The notes under the pieces are model-generated. The model saw nothing but the letters and a program-made list of their open reading frames with translations, was not told the origin of the DNA and did no database searches. From assembly GCF_017352095.1 (NCBI RefSeq), contig NZ_CP071463.1, positions 2,914,001-2,978,000 of the forward strand: 64,000 nt of DNA. Reading direction: 5' to 3'. This document shows, one piece after another, positions 44,500 to 54,251 of the stretch (position 1 is its first letter; every line of letters starts with the position of its first letter). Made by a program: the position numbers and the translations under genes. Origin of the DNA: Natrinema longum (GTDB lineage: Archaea > Halobacteriota > Halobacteria > Halobacteriales > Natrialbaceae).

Positions 44500-44715
44500 T
44501 CACTTCAGCCGATACGGACTTTCGTCGTCTTCGTCAGTCCCGTCGTCGTCGCCCTCGTACGGTTTCCGAGCAGTGATCGTCACGGTCGCTTCCGGGTCGT
44601 CCTCGTCGGCCCACGGGCTGTCGTAGGCCGAAATCTCGAGGTCGGTGACGTCCCAGCCCTCCGCTTCGATGAGTTCCACGAGGCGACGCTGGTCGGCGAG
44701 CATGTCCTCGTCCAT
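44500..44715 (-). CDS. Small acidic hypothetical protein
   Basis: The 71-residue product begins [52 protein letters not shown], with regular helix-strand pattern and haloarchaeal composition, then an acidic tail. It looks like a real small conserved protein but I do not recognise its family. It is divergent from moaA. Confidence 0.7.
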   Translation of the reverse strand: MDEDMLADQRRLVELIEAEGWDVTDLEISAYDSPWADEDDPEATVTITARKPYEGDDDGTDEDDESPYRLK

Positions 44716-44896
44716 GGGCGCTCGTTCGGTCGGAATTGGGGTAGTTCTTCCGCCGATCGAAACCGCCGAAGACCGTGTCCGTCTCGACCACCGTCCCGTC
44801 GACGAGCAGCAGACTGGGCGAGACACCGATCCAGCCAACGGGCTGACACCATTTGTGAACCGAAACCGGTTACGAGACGTCGAAATCCCCGGCGCG

Positions 44897-44902
44897 TTTA
44901 AG
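44897..44902 (+). promoter_or_regulatory. TATA-like box of moaA
   Basis: TTTAAG lies 25-30 bases before the ATG at 44927. This favours that ATG (leaderless) over the in-frame ATG at 44912, which would lie too close. Confidence 0.55.
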
Positions 44903-44926
44903 CGGATCCGGATGCAACTCGGTGGC

Positions 44927-45898
44927 ATGCTCGCCGACGAATTCGGTCGGGAGGTTACTGGGGTTCGCGTCTCCCTCACCGATCGGTGTAATTTCGACTG
45001 TGTCTACTGTCACAACGAAGGGCTGGGGGATACCCGGGGACCGATGGATCCACAGGACGACGAGATGTCGACCGACGACGTCGTTCGGTTCCTCGAGGTC
45101 GCCGCGGAGTTCGACGTCGACGCGGTCAAGTTCACGGGTGGAGAGCCGATGCTCCGACAGGATCTCGAGGAGATCATCGAACGCACGCCCGACGAGATGG
45201 AGGTCTCGCTGACGACCAACGGGACGTTCCTCCCCGGTCGCGCCGCGGATCTCGTCGACGCCGGCCTCGAGCGGGTCAACGTCTCCCAGGACGCGCTCGA
45301 TCCGGAGGACTTCGCCGCCGTGACGAAAAGCGGGGCCTACGAAAAGGTCCTCGAGGGAGTCGAAGCGGCGCTGGACGCGGGGCTGGACCCGGTCAAGCTC
45401 AACATGGTCGTCTTCGAGCACACGGCGGGGTACGTGCCGGAGATGGTCGATCACGTCGCGGCAAACGACGGGCTCCAGCTCCAGTTGATCGAGTACATGC
45501 CCGAGCTGACGGGGAAGCCGGAGTGGAACATCGACATCGGGCGGGTCCACGACTGGCTGGCCGAGCAGGCCGACGAGATCGAACACCGGGAGATGCACGA
45601 CCGAAAGCGGTACTGGGTCGATGGCGGGATGGTGGAGATCGTCGATCCCGTCGAGAACCCGACTTTCTGTGCGAACTGTCACAGGGTCCGCGTGACCCAC
45701 GAGGGGCACCTGAAGGGGTGTCTCAACCGCAACGACGACCTCAAGTCGATGGGCGAGATGACGAAGCCGGAAATCCGCGAGGCCTTCCGCGACGTCGTCG
45801 CGAACCGGGTCCCATACTACGGCGAGTACATGGTCCAGAACGCCGACGGCGAGTGGGAGCTCAACGAAAAGTACCTCGAGGAGTACGCCGGCGTTTGA
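44927..45898 (+). CDS. moaA: GTP 3',8-cyclase MoaA (molybdopterin synthesis)
   Basis: The 323-residue radical-SAM enzyme has the N-terminal cluster motif CNFDCVYC (Cys21, 25, 28), FTGGEPMLR, and the second cluster ligands in [20 protein letters not shown] near 252-270. It catalyses the first step of molybdenum cofactor synthesis. The start is chosen from the TATA position; an ATG 15 bases upstream is the alternative. No other moa genes are nearby. Confidence 0.96.
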   Translation: MLADEFGREVTGVRVSLTDRCNFDCVYCHNEGLGDTRGPMDPQDDEMSTDDVVRFLEVAAEFDVDAVKFTGGEPMLRQDLEEIIERTPDEMEVSLTTNGTFLPGRAADLVDAGLERVNVSQDALDPEDFAAVTKSGAYEKVLEGVEAALDAGLDPVKLNMVVFEHTAGYVPEMVDHVAANDGLQLQLIEYMPELTGKPEWNIDIGRVHDWLAEQADEIEHREMHDRKRYWVDGGMVEIVDPVENPTFCANCHRVRVTHEGHLKGCLNRNDDLKSMGEMTKPEIREAFRDVVANRVPYYGEYMVQNADGEWELNEKYLEEYAGV

Positions 45899-46078
45899 GA
45901 CGGGCTGCTGTCACCGGGTCCCGGCATACTTCCAGGGCGGGTCGCGGCTGGGTCGGCACTGATCGACCGGAGTCCGTCTGCGGTCGTTCGGAGACCGGTT
46001 CTCTGTTCCTGTTTTCGAAACGCGAGCGCGATTACCGCGAGTATGTGACTCACACCCGTCTGGCCACCTTTCGTTGCC

Positions 46079-46086
46079 CTTAAGTA
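46079..46086 (+). promoter_or_regulatory. Promoter of the tRNA-Ser/ribosomal operon
   Basis: CTTAAGTA, a strong archaeal TATA-like box, lies 80 bases before tRNA-Ser. It is the most likely promoter for the tRNA and possibly for the rps13 operon behind it. The stretch 45899-46078 shows nothing else. Confidence 0.5.
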
Positions 46087-46165
46087 GTCGACGGGGGTAG
46101 GTTCGGGTGCAATACGTGTAGGGGAGCGATCCCCGAGTCCGCGAGGGCGACGATAGACCGACGGT

Positions 46166-46248
46166 GTTGTGGTAGCCAAGCGGCCCAAGGCGCATGGTTG
46201 CTAACCATGTGGCGTCAAGCCTCCGGGGTTCGAATCCCCGCCACAACG
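46166..46248 (+). tRNA. tRNA-Ser (GCU anticodon)
   Basis: The acceptor stem GTTGTGG/CCACAAC pairs perfectly. The anticodon stem CATGG/CCATG holds loop TTGCTAA, anticodon GCT, reading AGC/AGU. The long variable arm and the GGTTCGAATCC T-arm are typical of class II tRNA-Ser. CCA is not encoded; G46248 is the discriminator. It lies 72 bases ahead of rps13. Confidence 0.96.
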
Positions 46249-46320
46249 TCGGACACTTCACTGGCGCTTTCCCGCCAGTCGATTTGCAACGCAGGCAGAC
46301 CAGATACAGATACACGACAT

Positions 46321-46848
46321 ATGAGCGCCGAAGAACCTCAAGAACAAGAAGACGACGAAGATCTTCGATACTTCGTCCGCATCGGGCAAACCGACCTCGA
46401 TGGGACGAAGTCCGTCGAGCGCTCGCTTTCGGAGATGAACGGGATCGGTCGCCGAACCGCCCGGCTCATCGCCGATGAAGCGGGTGTCGACCGAACGGCG
46501 ACGTTCGGTCGACTCGACGACGACGTCATCGAGACCGTCGTCGAGGTCGTCGAAAACTACGCTGCGGAAGTTCCGGACTGGCTCAACAACCGCCAGGACG
46601 ACTTCTACAGCGGCGAAACGACCCACGAGATCGGTAACGATCTCCAGTTGACTCGACAGCACGACATCAACCGGATGAAGATGATCGACTCCTACAAGGG
46701 AACTCGCCACAAGCGCGGCCAGAAGGTCCGTGGCCAGCGAACCAAGTCCACCGGCCGGACGGAGGGCACCATCGGAGTCAACGTCGAAGAGATCCGCGAA
46801 GAACAGGCCGAAGAGGCCGCCGCCGAAGAAGAGGACGAGGGTGAATAA
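46321..46848 (+). CDS. rps13: 30S ribosomal protein S13
   Basis: The 175-residue protein follows the S13 pattern: [71 protein letters not shown]. It also has acidic ends typical of halophiles. S13 lies in the small-subunit head and contacts the P-site tRNA. Its TAA overlaps the rps4 ATG. First gene of the conserved archaeal rps13-rps4-rps11-rpoD operon. Confidence 0.97.
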   Translation: MSAEEPQEQEDDEDLRYFVRIGQTDLDGTKSVERSLSEMNGIGRRTARLIADEAGVDRTATFGRLDDDVIETVVEVVENYAAEVPDWLNNRQDDFYSGETTHEIGNDLQLTRQHDINRMKMIDSYKGTRHKRGQKVRGQRTKSTGRTEGTIGVNVEEIREEQAEEAAAEEEDEGE

Positions 46849-47369
46849 TGCCACTCGGCACTGACACCAAACAATACGAGACGCCGAACCACCCCTACCA
46901 GGGTGAACGCATCGCCAGCGAGCACTCCCTCGTCGACCGCTACGGTCTCAAGAACAAAGAAGAGCTCTGGCGAGCCCAGTCCGAGCTTCGCTCCTACCGG
47001 CGCGAGGCCCGCGAACTGCTCGGCCAGGCCCAGGACGACGACGTCGTCATCCGCCGCTCCGAGGAGTTCCTCGGACGGCTCAAACGCGTCGGCATCCTCG
47101 ACGAAACCGACGAACTCGGCGACATCCTGTCGCTCGAGGTCGAGGACATCCTCGAGCGTCGACTGCAGACGGTCGTCTATCGAAGCGGACTGGCCAACAC
47201 GGCCCAGCAGGCCCGCCAGTTCATCACCCACGGCCACATCGTGGTCGACGGACAGCGCCACCTCGTCCCCTCTTACGTCGTCGACATCGACGAAGAGGAT
47301 CTGGTGGCCTTCGACGAGAACAGTCCGCTCGCGGACGAACTGCATCCGGAACGCGCGGAGGGTCAGTAA
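46848..47369 (+). CDS. rps4: 30S ribosomal protein S4
   Basis: The 173-residue protein has the S4 N-terminal region ([32 protein letters not shown]) and an S4 RNA-binding domain (about 103-160: [35 protein letters not shown]). It is a primary 16S rRNA-binding protein. It starts on the last base of the rps13 stop; rps11 follows after one base. Confidence 0.97.
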   Translation: MPLGTDTKQYETPNHPYQGERIASEHSLVDRYGLKNKEELWRAQSELRSYRREARELLGQAQDDDVVIRRSEEFLGRLKRVGILDETDELGDILSLEVEDILERRLQTVVYRSGLANTAQQARQFITHGHIVVDGQRHLVPSYVVDIDEEDLVAFDENSPLADELHPERAEGQ

Positions 47370-47370
47370 C

Positions 47371-47760
47371 ATGAGCCAGAACGACGAAAAGTGGGGCATC
47401 GCCCACGTGCACGCATCGTTCAACAACACCGTCATGACCGTGACCGACCTCACGGGCGCGGAGACGATCGCCAAGTCCTCCGGTGGGACGGCGGTCAAGC
47501 AGAACCGCGACGAAGCGTCGCCGTACGCGGCCATGCAGATGGCCGAATCCGTCGCCGAAGAGGTCAAATCGGCCGGCATCACGGGCCTGCACGTTCACGT
47601 GCGTGGCCCCGGCGGAAACCTCCAGAAGTCCCCCGGTCCCGGCGCGCAGGCGACGATCCGCGCGCTCGCCCGCTCGGGCATCGAGATCGGGCGCATCGAG
47701 GACGTCACGCCGATCCCACACGACGGATCGCGCGCTCCGAAAGGTAAGGGCGGCTACTAG
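47371..47760 (+). CDS. rps11: 30S ribosomal protein S11
   Basis: The 129-residue protein shows [46 protein letters not shown] and the C-terminal [27 protein letters not shown] of archaeal S11, part of the ribosome platform. It is tightly packed between rps4 and rpoD. Confidence 0.97.
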   Translation: MSQNDEKWGIAHVHASFNNTVMTVTDLTGAETIAKSSGGTAVKQNRDEASPYAAMQMAESVAEEVKSAGITGLHVHVRGPGGNLQKSPGPGAQATIRALARSGIEIGRIEDVTPIPHDGSRAPKGKGGY

Positions 47761-47763
47761 ATC

Positions 47764-48513
47764 ATGACTGAAGCGTACGACGTCGAGTTCGTCGAACGCG
47801 AGGATCGTGAGGCACGATTCCTCGTTCGCGGCGTGACACCCGGGTTCGCAAACGGCATCCGTCGGGCGATGGTCGCCGACGTGCCGACGATGGCCGTCGA
47901 TACCGTTCGGTTCGTCGAGAACTCGTCGGTCATGTTCGACGAGCAACTCGCCCTCCGTCTCGGGCTCGTCCCGCTGACGACGCCGCCGGTCGGCGAGTTC
48001 ACCGAGGACGATACGGTCACGCTCTCGATCGACGTCGAAGGGCCGGCAACCGCCTACTCCGGCGATCTCGTCAGCAGCGACGAGCTCGTCCAACCCGCGG
48101 ACGAGAACGTTCCCATCATCGAACTCAAGGACGGCCAGCGCCTCGAGGCCGAGGCCGACGCCGTGATCGACCGCGGCAAAGACCACGCCAAGCATCAGGG
48201 CGGGGTCGCGGTCGGCTACCGACACCTCCAGCGCGTGGCGGTCGACGGTGACCTGCCGGAGTTCGAGGACCAAGAGAGTCAGATCATCCGTGGCGTCATC
48301 GAGGACGACGGCGAACTCGTTCCGACGAGCGAGTTCGACCACGACCTCTCGAATCGCTATCCGGGCAAAGAGGTCCGGGTCGAGGACGTGCCAAACGCGT
48401 TCGTCTTCCACGTGGAGACGGACGGCTCGTTCCCCGTCGAGGAGCTCGTGACGCGGGCCGCGGAGACGCTCGAGGCGCGTGCGACCGAACTCGAAGACGC
48501 AGTACAGCTATAG
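47764..48513 (+). CDS. rpoD: RNA polymerase subunit D
   Basis: The 249-residue protein matches archaeal RpoD (bacterial alpha, eukaryotic Rpb3 equivalent): [47 protein letters not shown] is its dimerisation signature with subunit L. There is no Cys in the whole protein, so the iron-sulphur cluster seen in some archaeal D subunits is absent. It starts three bases after rps11. Confidence 0.97.
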   Translation: MTEAYDVEFVEREDREARFLVRGVTPGFANGIRRAMVADVPTMAVDTVRFVENSSVMFDEQLALRLGLVPLTTPPVGEFTEDDTVTLSIDVEGPATAYSGDLVSSDELVQPADENVPIIELKDGQRLEAEADAVIDRGKDHAKHQGGVAVGYRHLQRVAVDGDLPEFEDQESQIIRGVIEDDGELVPTSEFDHDLSNRYPGKEVRVEDVPNAFVFHVETDGSFPVEELVTRAAETLEARATELEDAVQL

Positions 48514-48642
48514 ATATGAACCGACGCCCCCAACCCACTCAGGAGACGCTTCTCGCCGGCGCCGTGAGCGACGAGACCGGCGATCGCGTTTCCACTGGAA
48601 TCGAAAGGGGTTTGAAGGGGCGACGGGTAGACGGAAGTGCGA

Positions 48643-48727
48643 GCAGGGATAGCCAAGTTAGGCCAACGGCGCAGCGTTCAGGGCGCTGTCTCGTAGGAGT
48701 CCGCAGGTTCAAATCCTGCTCCCTGCA
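48643..48727 (+). tRNA. tRNA-Leu (CAG anticodon)
   Basis: Acceptor stem GCAGGGA/TCCCTGC, anticodon stem CAGCG/CGCTG with loop TTCAGGG (anticodon CAG), a long variable arm, and the GGTTCAAATCC T-arm identify a class II tRNA-Leu. A48727 is the discriminator; CCA is not encoded. A tRNA-Leu ahead of rpl18e is the known haloarchaeal order. Confidence 0.96.
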
Positions 48728-48883
48728 TCACTTCTCTACGACCGACCGACACTCGAAGGGCAGTCGATCGTGTTTCGATCACGATCGCTCCTCGAGTGTC
48801 GGTCGGCAGTACAACGATTTCGATTCCACAGTCGACGACGTGGTTCCTCGCGTCGTCGATCAGTTAGCAGTTGGAGGATACCA

Positions 48884-49237
48884 ATGAGTAGCAAGACTAA
48901 TCCGAGGCTCAACGATCTCATCGCCGAGCTAAAGTCGACGTCCCGCGAAGCGGACGCCGACGTCTGGCGAGACGTTGCGGATCGACTCGAGAAGCCCCGA
49001 CGCACCCACGCTGAGGTGAACCTGGGCCGCATCGAGCGATACGCACGCGAAGAAGAGACTGTCGTCGTCCCCGGCAAAGTGCTGGGATCCGGCGCACTAC
49101 AGAAGAACGTCACCGTCGCCGCCGTCAACTTCTCTTCGTCCGCGGAGACGAAGATCGACCAGGTCGGCGACCCAGTACCGCTCGAGCAAGCGCTCGAAGA
49201 GAACCCCGACGGCTCCGATGTCCGGGTGATTCGATGA
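48884..49237 (+). CDS. rpl18e: 50S ribosomal protein L18e
   Basis: The 117-residue protein begins [39 protein letters not shown] and contains [32 protein letters not shown], the L18e/L15 fold. GGAGG at 48873-48877 precedes the ATG. The stop overlaps the rpl13 ATG by four bases. Confidence 0.97.
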   Translation: MSSKTNPRLNDLIAELKSTSREADADVWRDVADRLEKPRRTHAEVNLGRIERYAREEETVVVPGKVLGSGALQKNVTVAAVNFSSSAETKIDQVGDPVPLEQALEENPDGSDVRVIR

Positions 49238-49680
49238 GTCTCGCAGAGTTCGACGCGGATCTCGTCGTCGACGCACAGGACTGTATTCTCGGTCGAGTCG
49301 CGAGCGAGGTCGCCCAGCGCGCGCTGGACGGCGAACGCGTCGCGATCGTCAACGCCGAGGACGCGGTCATCACCGGCGACAAGGAAGACGTCTTCGAGAC
49401 GTACCGTACGCGGCGACAGCTCGGCTCGGACCGCGGGCCGTACTATCCCAAACGACCGGACACGATCTTCAAGCGGTCCGTTCGCGGGATGTTGCCGTAC
49501 AAGAAACCTCGCGGCCGCGAGGCACTCGACAGCGTCCGGGTCTACGTCGGCAACCCCTACGAGAACGACGACACCGAGTCGGAGGTCCTCGAGGGAACGT
49601 CGCTGGATCGCCTGTCGAACATCCGCTTCGTCCACCTACACGAAGTGTCCGAACAGTTAGGTGCTAACGTCACATGGTAA
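49234..49680 (+). CDS. rpl13: 50S ribosomal protein L13
   Basis: The 148-residue protein has the L13 pattern [40 protein letters not shown] and [31 protein letters not shown]. It overlaps both neighbours (four bases with rpl18e, seven with rps9), consistent with coupled translation. Confidence 0.97.
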   Translation: MSLAEFDADLVVDAQDCILGRVASEVAQRALDGERVAIVNAEDAVITGDKEDVFETYRTRRQLGSDRGPYYPKRPDTIFKRSVRGMLPYKKPRGREALDSVRVYVGNPYENDDTESEVLEGTSLDRLSNIRFVHLHEVSEQLGANVTW

Positions 49681-50072
49681 CCAACACGAGTGGCAAGAAA
49701 AAGACGGCCGTCGCTCGCGCCACGGTGCGCGAAGGCGAGGGTCGCGTTCGAATCAATTCCCAACCGGTCGAGCTGGTCGAACCGGAGACCTCTCGCCTCA
49801 AGATGCTCGAGCCGTTCCGCATCGTCGGCGAGGACCTGCGCGGCGAGATGGATATCGACGTTCGCGTCGAAGGCGGCGGCATCAGCGGCCAGGCAGACGC
49901 CGTCCGAACCGCTATCGCACGCGGGATCGTCCAGCAGACGAACGACGCGGAACTCCGCGACGCGTTCATGGAGTTCGACCGCTCGCTGCTGGTCAACGAC
50001 GTTCGCCAGTCCGAACCGAAGAAGTGGGGCGGCCCGGGCGCTCGGGCGCGCTACCAGAAGTCCTACCGCTAA
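49674..50072 (+). CDS. rps9: 30S ribosomal protein S9
   Basis: The 132-residue protein shows [46 protein letters not shown] and the conserved basic C-terminus [14 protein letters not shown] that reaches the P-site tRNA. The ATG lies inside the end of rpl13. Confidence 0.97.
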   Translation: MVTNTSGKKKTAVARATVREGEGRVRINSQPVELVEPETSRLKMLEPFRIVGEDLRGEMDIDVRVEGGGISGQADAVRTAIARGIVQQTNDAELRDAFMEFDRSLLVNDVRQSEPKKWGGPGARARYQKSYR

Positions 50073-50084
50073 GGTGATTCAAGC

Positions 50085-50279
50085 ATGATGGTACCGGTCC
50101 GGTGTTTCACCTGTGGCAACGTCGTCGCCGAACACTGGGAGGAGTTCGACGAGCGGGCCAACGAGGGCGACGAGGACCCCGAGAAGGTCCTCGACGAACT
50201 CGGCGTCGACCGCTACTGCTGTCGGCGCATGCTCGTCAGTCACACCGATCTCGTCGATATCGTCTCCCCGTACCAGTAA
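50085..50279 (+). CDS. rpoN: RNA polymerase subunit N
   Basis: The 64-residue zinc-bundle protein begins [18 protein letters not shown] (CxxC) and ends with [22 protein letters not shown] (CC), the four zinc ligands of RpoN (Rpb10 equivalent). AAGGTGAT at 50071-50078 serves as Shine-Dalgarno six bases before the first of two tandem ATGs. Confidence 0.97.
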   Translation: MMVPVRCFTCGNVVAEHWEEFDERANEGDEDPEKVLDELGVDRYCCRRMLVSHTDLVDIVSPYQ

Positions 50280-50283
50280 GCCA

Positions 50284-50469
50284 ATGCAACAGCAAGAGCA
50301 CAACCGCTACGAGAAGGCACGCATCCTCGGCGCTCGAGCGCTGCAGATCTCCTACGGTGCGCCGGTGTTGATCGAGACCGAGCAGACGGAACCGATCCTC
50401 ATCGCCGCCGAGGAGTACGACGCCGACGTGCTTCCCTTTACCGTCAAGCGGGGGTACGACCGGAAATGA
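50284..50469 (+). CDS. rpoK: RNA polymerase subunit K
   Basis: The 61-residue protein [25 protein letters not shown]...[11 protein letters not shown] is archaeal RpoK (Rpb6/omega equivalent). It starts four bases after rpoN and overlaps eno by four bases. Confidence 0.97.
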   Translation: MQQQEHNRYEKARILGARALQISYGAPVLIETEQTEPILIAAEEYDADVLPFTVKRGYDRK

Positions 50470-51671
50470 CGCGTATTACCGACGTTCGGCTGCGCCGGAT
50501 TCTCGACTCGCGAGGGAACCCGACGGTCGAAGCGGACGTCCTGACGGAAAGTGGCGGCTTCGGCCGCGCTGCAGCACCAAGCGGTGCCAGCACCGGCGAG
50601 TACGAGGCCGTCGAGCGGCCGCCAAACGAGGCGATCGCCGCGGCCCGGGAACACGCCGTTCCCCGACTCGTCGGCGAGGTCTACGCGGGCAACCAGCGTG
50701 ACGTCGACGCGGCGCTCCACGCCGCCGACGGGACCGACGACTTCTCCGAGATCGGGGCCAACAGCGCGGTCGCGATCTCCATGGCCGCCGCGAAGGCCGG
50801 TGCCGACGTGCTCGGTGCACCGCTCTTTCAGCACCTCGGTGGCACGTTCCGCGGCGAGAACTCCCCGATTCCGCTCGGGAACGTCGTCGGTGGCGGCGAA
50901 CACGCCGCCGACGCGACCGACATTCAGGAGTTCCTGGCTGCACCCGTCGGCGCACCCAGCGTCGCGGATGCCGTCTTCGCCAACGCGGCCGTCCACGCCG
51001 CCGTCGCCGACCTGCTCGAGGAACGCGACGTTCCGTGCGGGAAAGGCGACGAGGGCGCGTGGGCACCGTCGATCGACGACAGCGAGGCCTTCGAGGTCGT
51101 CGACGAAGCGGTCTCGATGGTCGCCGACGAGGTCGGCTTCAACATCGGCTTCGGGCTGGACGTGGCCGGCGCTGAACTGTACGATTCCGACTCCGGGACG
51201 TACGAGTACAGCGACCGCAGCCGTGACACCGACGAGCAGATCGCCTACATCGCCGAACTCGTCGAGGAGTACGATCTGGTCTACGTCGAGGATCCTCTCG
51301 ACGAGGACGATTACGACGCCTTCGCCGACCTCACCGACGAGGTCGGCGATCAGACGCTGGTCTGTGGTGACGACCTGTTCGTCACCAACACCGAGCGTCT
51401 CGTCGAGGGAATCGATCGCGGCGCGGCAAACAGCATCCTGATCAAGCCAAACCAGATCGGGACGCTGACGGACGCCTTCGACGCGATCGAACTCGCGACG
51501 CGGAACGGTTACGATTCGGTCGTCTCCCATCGGTCGGGCGAGACCGAAGACGCGACGATCGCACACCTCGCTGTTGCGACCGACGCCCCCTTCATCAAGA
51601 CGGGTGCCGTCGGCGGCGAGCGAACTGCAAAGCTCAACGAGCTCATTCGAATCGCAGACGACGCGACATGA
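50466..51671 (+). CDS. eno: Enolase
   Basis: The 401-residue glycolytic enzyme interconverts 2-phosphoglycerate and phosphoenolpyruvate. Visible motifs: [27 protein letters not shown], the Mg ligands in [10 protein letters not shown] and CGDDLFVTN, the catalytic Lys in LIKPNQIGT and SHRSGETED. It lies between rpoK and rps2 with four-base overlaps, the usual archaeal arrangement. Confidence 0.97.
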   Translation: MTRITDVRLRRILDSRGNPTVEADVLTESGGFGRAAAPSGASTGEYEAVERPPNEAIAAAREHAVPRLVGEVYAGNQRDVDAALHAADGTDDFSEIGANSAVAISMAAAKAGADVLGAPLFQHLGGTFRGENSPIPLGNVVGGGEHAADATDIQEFLAAPVGAPSVADAVFANAAVHAAVADLLEERDVPCGKGDEGAWAPSIDDSEAFEVVDEAVSMVADEVGFNIGFGLDVAGAELYDSDSGTYEYSDRSRDTDEQIAYIAELVEEYDLVYVEDPLDEDDYDAFADLTDEVGDQTLVCGDDLFVTNTERLVEGIDRGAANSILIKPNQIGTLTDAFDAIELATRNGYDSVVSHRSGETEDATIAHLAVATDAPFIKTGAVGGERTAKLNELIRIADDAT

Positions 51672-52477
51672 CAGAGAACGATGCAACCCAGGAAGGGCTC
51701 GACGCCGCCGAGGAGGCGATCGACGAGGAGCCAGCCGAAGGGGCTGGCCCCGCCGCCGACGCCGACGACGTCGAGCCAGTAGACGAACAGTCCGCCGACG
51801 CCGAGGGAGCACCCACGGCCGACGCAGAACAAGCCGACGACGCCGAAAGCGAGGATGCCGGGCCGACCCTCGACGACGACGTGATGTCCGACGAGGAGGC
51901 CGACCTCCTCATCCCCGTCGAGGACTACCTCGGCGCTGGCGTCCACATCGGGACCCAGCAAAAGACTCAGGACATGGAGCGGTTCATCCACCGCGTCCGA
52001 ACCGACGGGCTCTACGTGCTCGACGTCTCGAAGACCGACGGCCGTATCCGTACGGCCGCGGACTTCCTCGCGAACTACGACCCCGAGCAGATCCTCGTCA
52101 CCTCGAGTCGCCAGTACGGTCGGTTCCCGGCGGAGAAGTTCGCCGAAGCCGTCGGCGCTCGCGCCCGGACCGGTCGCTTCATCCCGGGGACGCTGACGAA
52201 CCCTAAGTACGACGGCTACATCGAGCCGGACGTACTGGTCGTCACCGACCCGATCGGCGACGCCCAGGCCGTCAAGGAGGCCATCACGGTCGGCATCCCG
52301 GTCATCGCGATGTGTGACTCGAACAACCAGGTCAGTAACGTCGACCTCGTCGTCCCGACGAACAACAAGGGTCGCAAGGCCCTCTCGGTCGTCTACTGGC
52401 TGCTCGCCAACGAGGTCCTCGACCGACGCGGTGCCGAGCCGTCCTACTCGCTCGAGGACTTCGAAAGTACCGTATAA
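51668..52477 (+). CDS. rps2: 30S ribosomal protein S2
   Basis: Residues 85-269 are the S2 core ([88 protein letters not shown]). Residues 1-80 are an acidic Ala/Asp/Glu extension typical of haloarchaeal S2. It is the last gene of the operon; a T-run follows at 52501-52504. The conserved mevalonate genes come after an interrupted stretch. Confidence 0.97.
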   Translation: MTENDATQEGLDAAEEAIDEEPAEGAGPAADADDVEPVDEQSADAEGAPTADAEQADDAESEDAGPTLDDDVMSDEEADLLIPVEDYLGAGVHIGTQQKTQDMERFIHRVRTDGLYVLDVSKTDGRIRTAADFLANYDPEQILVTSSRQYGRFPAEKFAEAVGARARTGRFIPGTLTNPKYDGYIEPDVLVVTDPIGDAQAVKEAITVGIPVIAMCDSNNQVSNVDLVVPTNNKGRKALSVVYWLLANEVLDRRGAEPSYSLEDFESTV

Positions 52478-52589
52478 CCGTTCGATTTCGGCACTGTTCG
52501 TTTTCTCGTCGTTCGATAGCCGGGTAGCGGCCGGATCGTGGCCGAGTTGCGAGCCGGCGACTCGAATGCGCTCGGGCGGGTATCGGTCG

Positions 52590-52670
52590 CTATAGTAGCC
52601 ACTGGAACGATTGCCACACTGACCGCAACGCCGGTATTCGGTCAGGTGTGCATTGACCTTCAGTAGCGAC
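52590..52670. repeat. Double-hairpin intergenic repeat, copy C
   Basis: Left outer end CTATAGTAGCCACTGGAA (52590-52607) and right end TTCAGTAGCGAC (52659-52670) flank an inner stem CCACACTGACCG (52614-52625) pairing with CGGTCAGGTGTG (52639-52650). In the inner stem TGACCG/CGGTCA replaces TGATCG/CGATCA of copy B, a paired change that keeps the stem. It lies between rps2 and a broken HTH gene. Confidence 0.78.
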
Positions 52671-52753
52671 GGAGAGGGTGATCCAGTATGGATCAATAGG
52701 CATGTTACCATGCCCCAATATTTACTGTGTTGGACGTTATCGTTCGATTTACT

Positions 52754-53154
52754 ATGCAGAGCGTTCCCACCGAGGTCATCCGTCGATGGAATCGAATATT
52801 CGAGGTTCTCTCGGCCGAACCGCGGCGACAGATAATCGGTGCCCTGATCGACGTCTCGCCCGGTGAATCCGTCCCCTTGCCGGACGTTGCACTGAATCCG
52901 AACGTGGTGACCCCGATCGGTTGCGGCTCGAATTGCGCCATCACCACCTCCCGCTGTTAGCAGAGAGCCACATTGTACAGTGGGATCGTGAGCCGTTACG
53001 AGCATATCGCGGCCGCAATTTCGAGGACGCGAGCGTCGTCCTCGAGAGTCTGTACGCGAACACCGAAGCGATCCCGGATCGGCTGGTCGTCGGCTGTCAG
53101 ACGCTCGAGCAGGAACGCGAGAACGAGCGGTCGGAGTATGGACTTCGTAGGTGA
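52754..53154 (+). pseudogene. Frameshifted winged-helix regulator (ArsR/DUF7344-like)
   Basis: The first frame (from ATG 52754) reads VIRRWNRIFEVLSAEPRRQIIGALIDV...LPDVALNPN, the start of a haloarchaeal winged-helix domain. Near 52901-52912 the homologous reading moves to another frame, giving DRLRLELRHHHLPLLAESHIVQWDREP...FEDASVVLESLYANTEAIPDRLV. Together these make one normal ~133-residue regulator; a single-base loss explains the break. Without the shift the first frame stops at 52960. A sequencing error is the alternative. Confidence 0.75.
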
Positions 53155-53210
53155 ACGGTGACTGGGCGGTTGGTTCCACGATGAACCGCCAGGGAGTACT
53201 GACGCAAGCC

Positions 53211-54134
53211 TCACGGCGAAATCGTCTCGAGCAGCGCCTCGAGCAGTTCGGCGGCCTCGACTGCCGTCGTTCCGAAGACGTAGCTCACGGGTTCGATCCC
53301 GAACGCGCCCTGGTGGTAGGCGACGGCGGGGACGGTGCCGCGGGCGGCGAACCGCTCGCGGAGGTGTTCGCCGCGGTCCTCGTAGTCGGCGTCGAACTCG
53401 AGTGGCTCGAGTCCTCGCTCGCGAGCGGCCTCGAGCAGGCCGTCGTCGGTGGCGACGTTGATCGCCGCCCGGATCTCGGAGTCGGTATCGTTCGCGGCGA
53501 GGACGGCCGTCGCGACGTGTTTCGACGCGCCGAACTCGGGATTCGCGGGGATTTCGATCCGGCCGCCCATGGCGTAGATCCGGCCGGGGACCGCGGCGAC
53601 GTCGGTTTCGTCACCTGGTTCGGGAAGCGACATTCCGACGTTGGTTCCGACGTTCGGGACGACGTCGTCCATTCCGGGAATCGAGGCGAGCGTGCGTGTG
53701 GCGGTCCGGACGTTCGCGAGGACGTCCCGTTCGGCGCGGACGTCGGGATCGAGGCCGCGAACGCACAGATCGCAGCCGAGCCCCCGCAGTTCGGGCATCT
53801 CCTCCTCGTGGAGTTCACAGATCGGGCCCCGATCCTCGAGGCTGTGGACGAGCGAGAGGAGTTCGGCCAGCGCGTCGTAGCCGTCCATCTCGCCGCCGGC
53901 CAGTCCGTCAGCGATGCGTTCGACGGTGGCGACGGTTTCGGGGTCGTTCCGAAACCAGTCGTCACCGCCGCTCTCGCCCCCGACGTACTTGCTGACCGCG
54001 GCCTGGGTCACGCCGAGTTCGGCGGCGATCTCCCGTTGGGTCAGTCCGCGGTCGGCGAGGCGCGCGGCCAGCATCGCCCGGACCGTCGGCAGGAACCGAT
54101 CGACGACGAGTTCGCTGGGCAAGACGAGCGACAT
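53211..54134 (-). CDS. HTH-ThiN transcriptional regulator of thiamine genes (ThiR-like)
   Basis: The 307-residue protein has an N-terminal helix-turn-helix (about 14-55: VRAMLAARLADRGLTQREIAAELGVTQAAVSKYVGG) and a C-terminal ThiN domain (about 130-307: NVGTNVGMSLPEPGDETDVAAVPGRIYAMGGRIEI...FGASKHVATAVL). HTH-ThiN fusions are the archaeal ThiR regulators that sense thiamine phosphate and control thiamine genes. The start is placed at the second Met (54134) because a TATA-like CTTATG (54159-54164) covers the first one. Confidence 0.88.
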   Translation of the reverse strand: MSLVLPSELVVDRFLPTVRAMLAARLADRGLTQREIAAELGVTQAAVSKYVGGESGGDDWFRNDPETVATVERIADGLAGGEMDGYDALAELLSLVHSLEDRGPICELHEEEMPELRGLGCDLCVRGLDPDVRAERDVLANVRTATRTLASIPGMDDVVPNVGTNVGMSLPEPGDETDVAAVPGRIYAMGGRIEIPANPEFGASKHVATAVLAANDTDSEIRAAINVATDDGLLEAARERGLEPLEFDADYEDRGEHLRERFAARGTVPAVAYHQGAFGIEPVSYVFGTTAVEAAELLEALLETISP

Positions 54135-54158
54135 ACGACCGACGTTCGACTGTACGAT

Positions 54159-54164
54159 CATAAG
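54159..54164 (-). promoter_or_regulatory. TATA-like box of the ThiR-like gene
   Basis: CTTATG on the minus strand, 25-30 bases before the ATG at 54134. It indicates a leaderless start and excludes the longer frame. Confidence 0.5.
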
Positions 54165-54221
54165 TCCGCCCCCGATTCGATCACGGCCGCCCGATGACTA
54201 CCGGGCGGCGACAAAGATAGC

Positions 54222-54227
54222 TATTAA
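54222..54227 (+). promoter_or_regulatory. TATA-like box of the mvk-ipk operon
   Basis: TATTAA lies 25-30 bases before the mvk ATG at 54252, in the leaderless position. Confidence 0.55.
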
Positions 54228-54251
54228 TCATCGTCGGACGAACGGCCGGGC

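Noticed and set aside
48586-48602. GTTTCCACTGGAA before tRNA-Leu, similar to an Orc box or to the hairpin arm
   Set aside because: A single short match without neighbours or the full 20-base consensus; likely chance.
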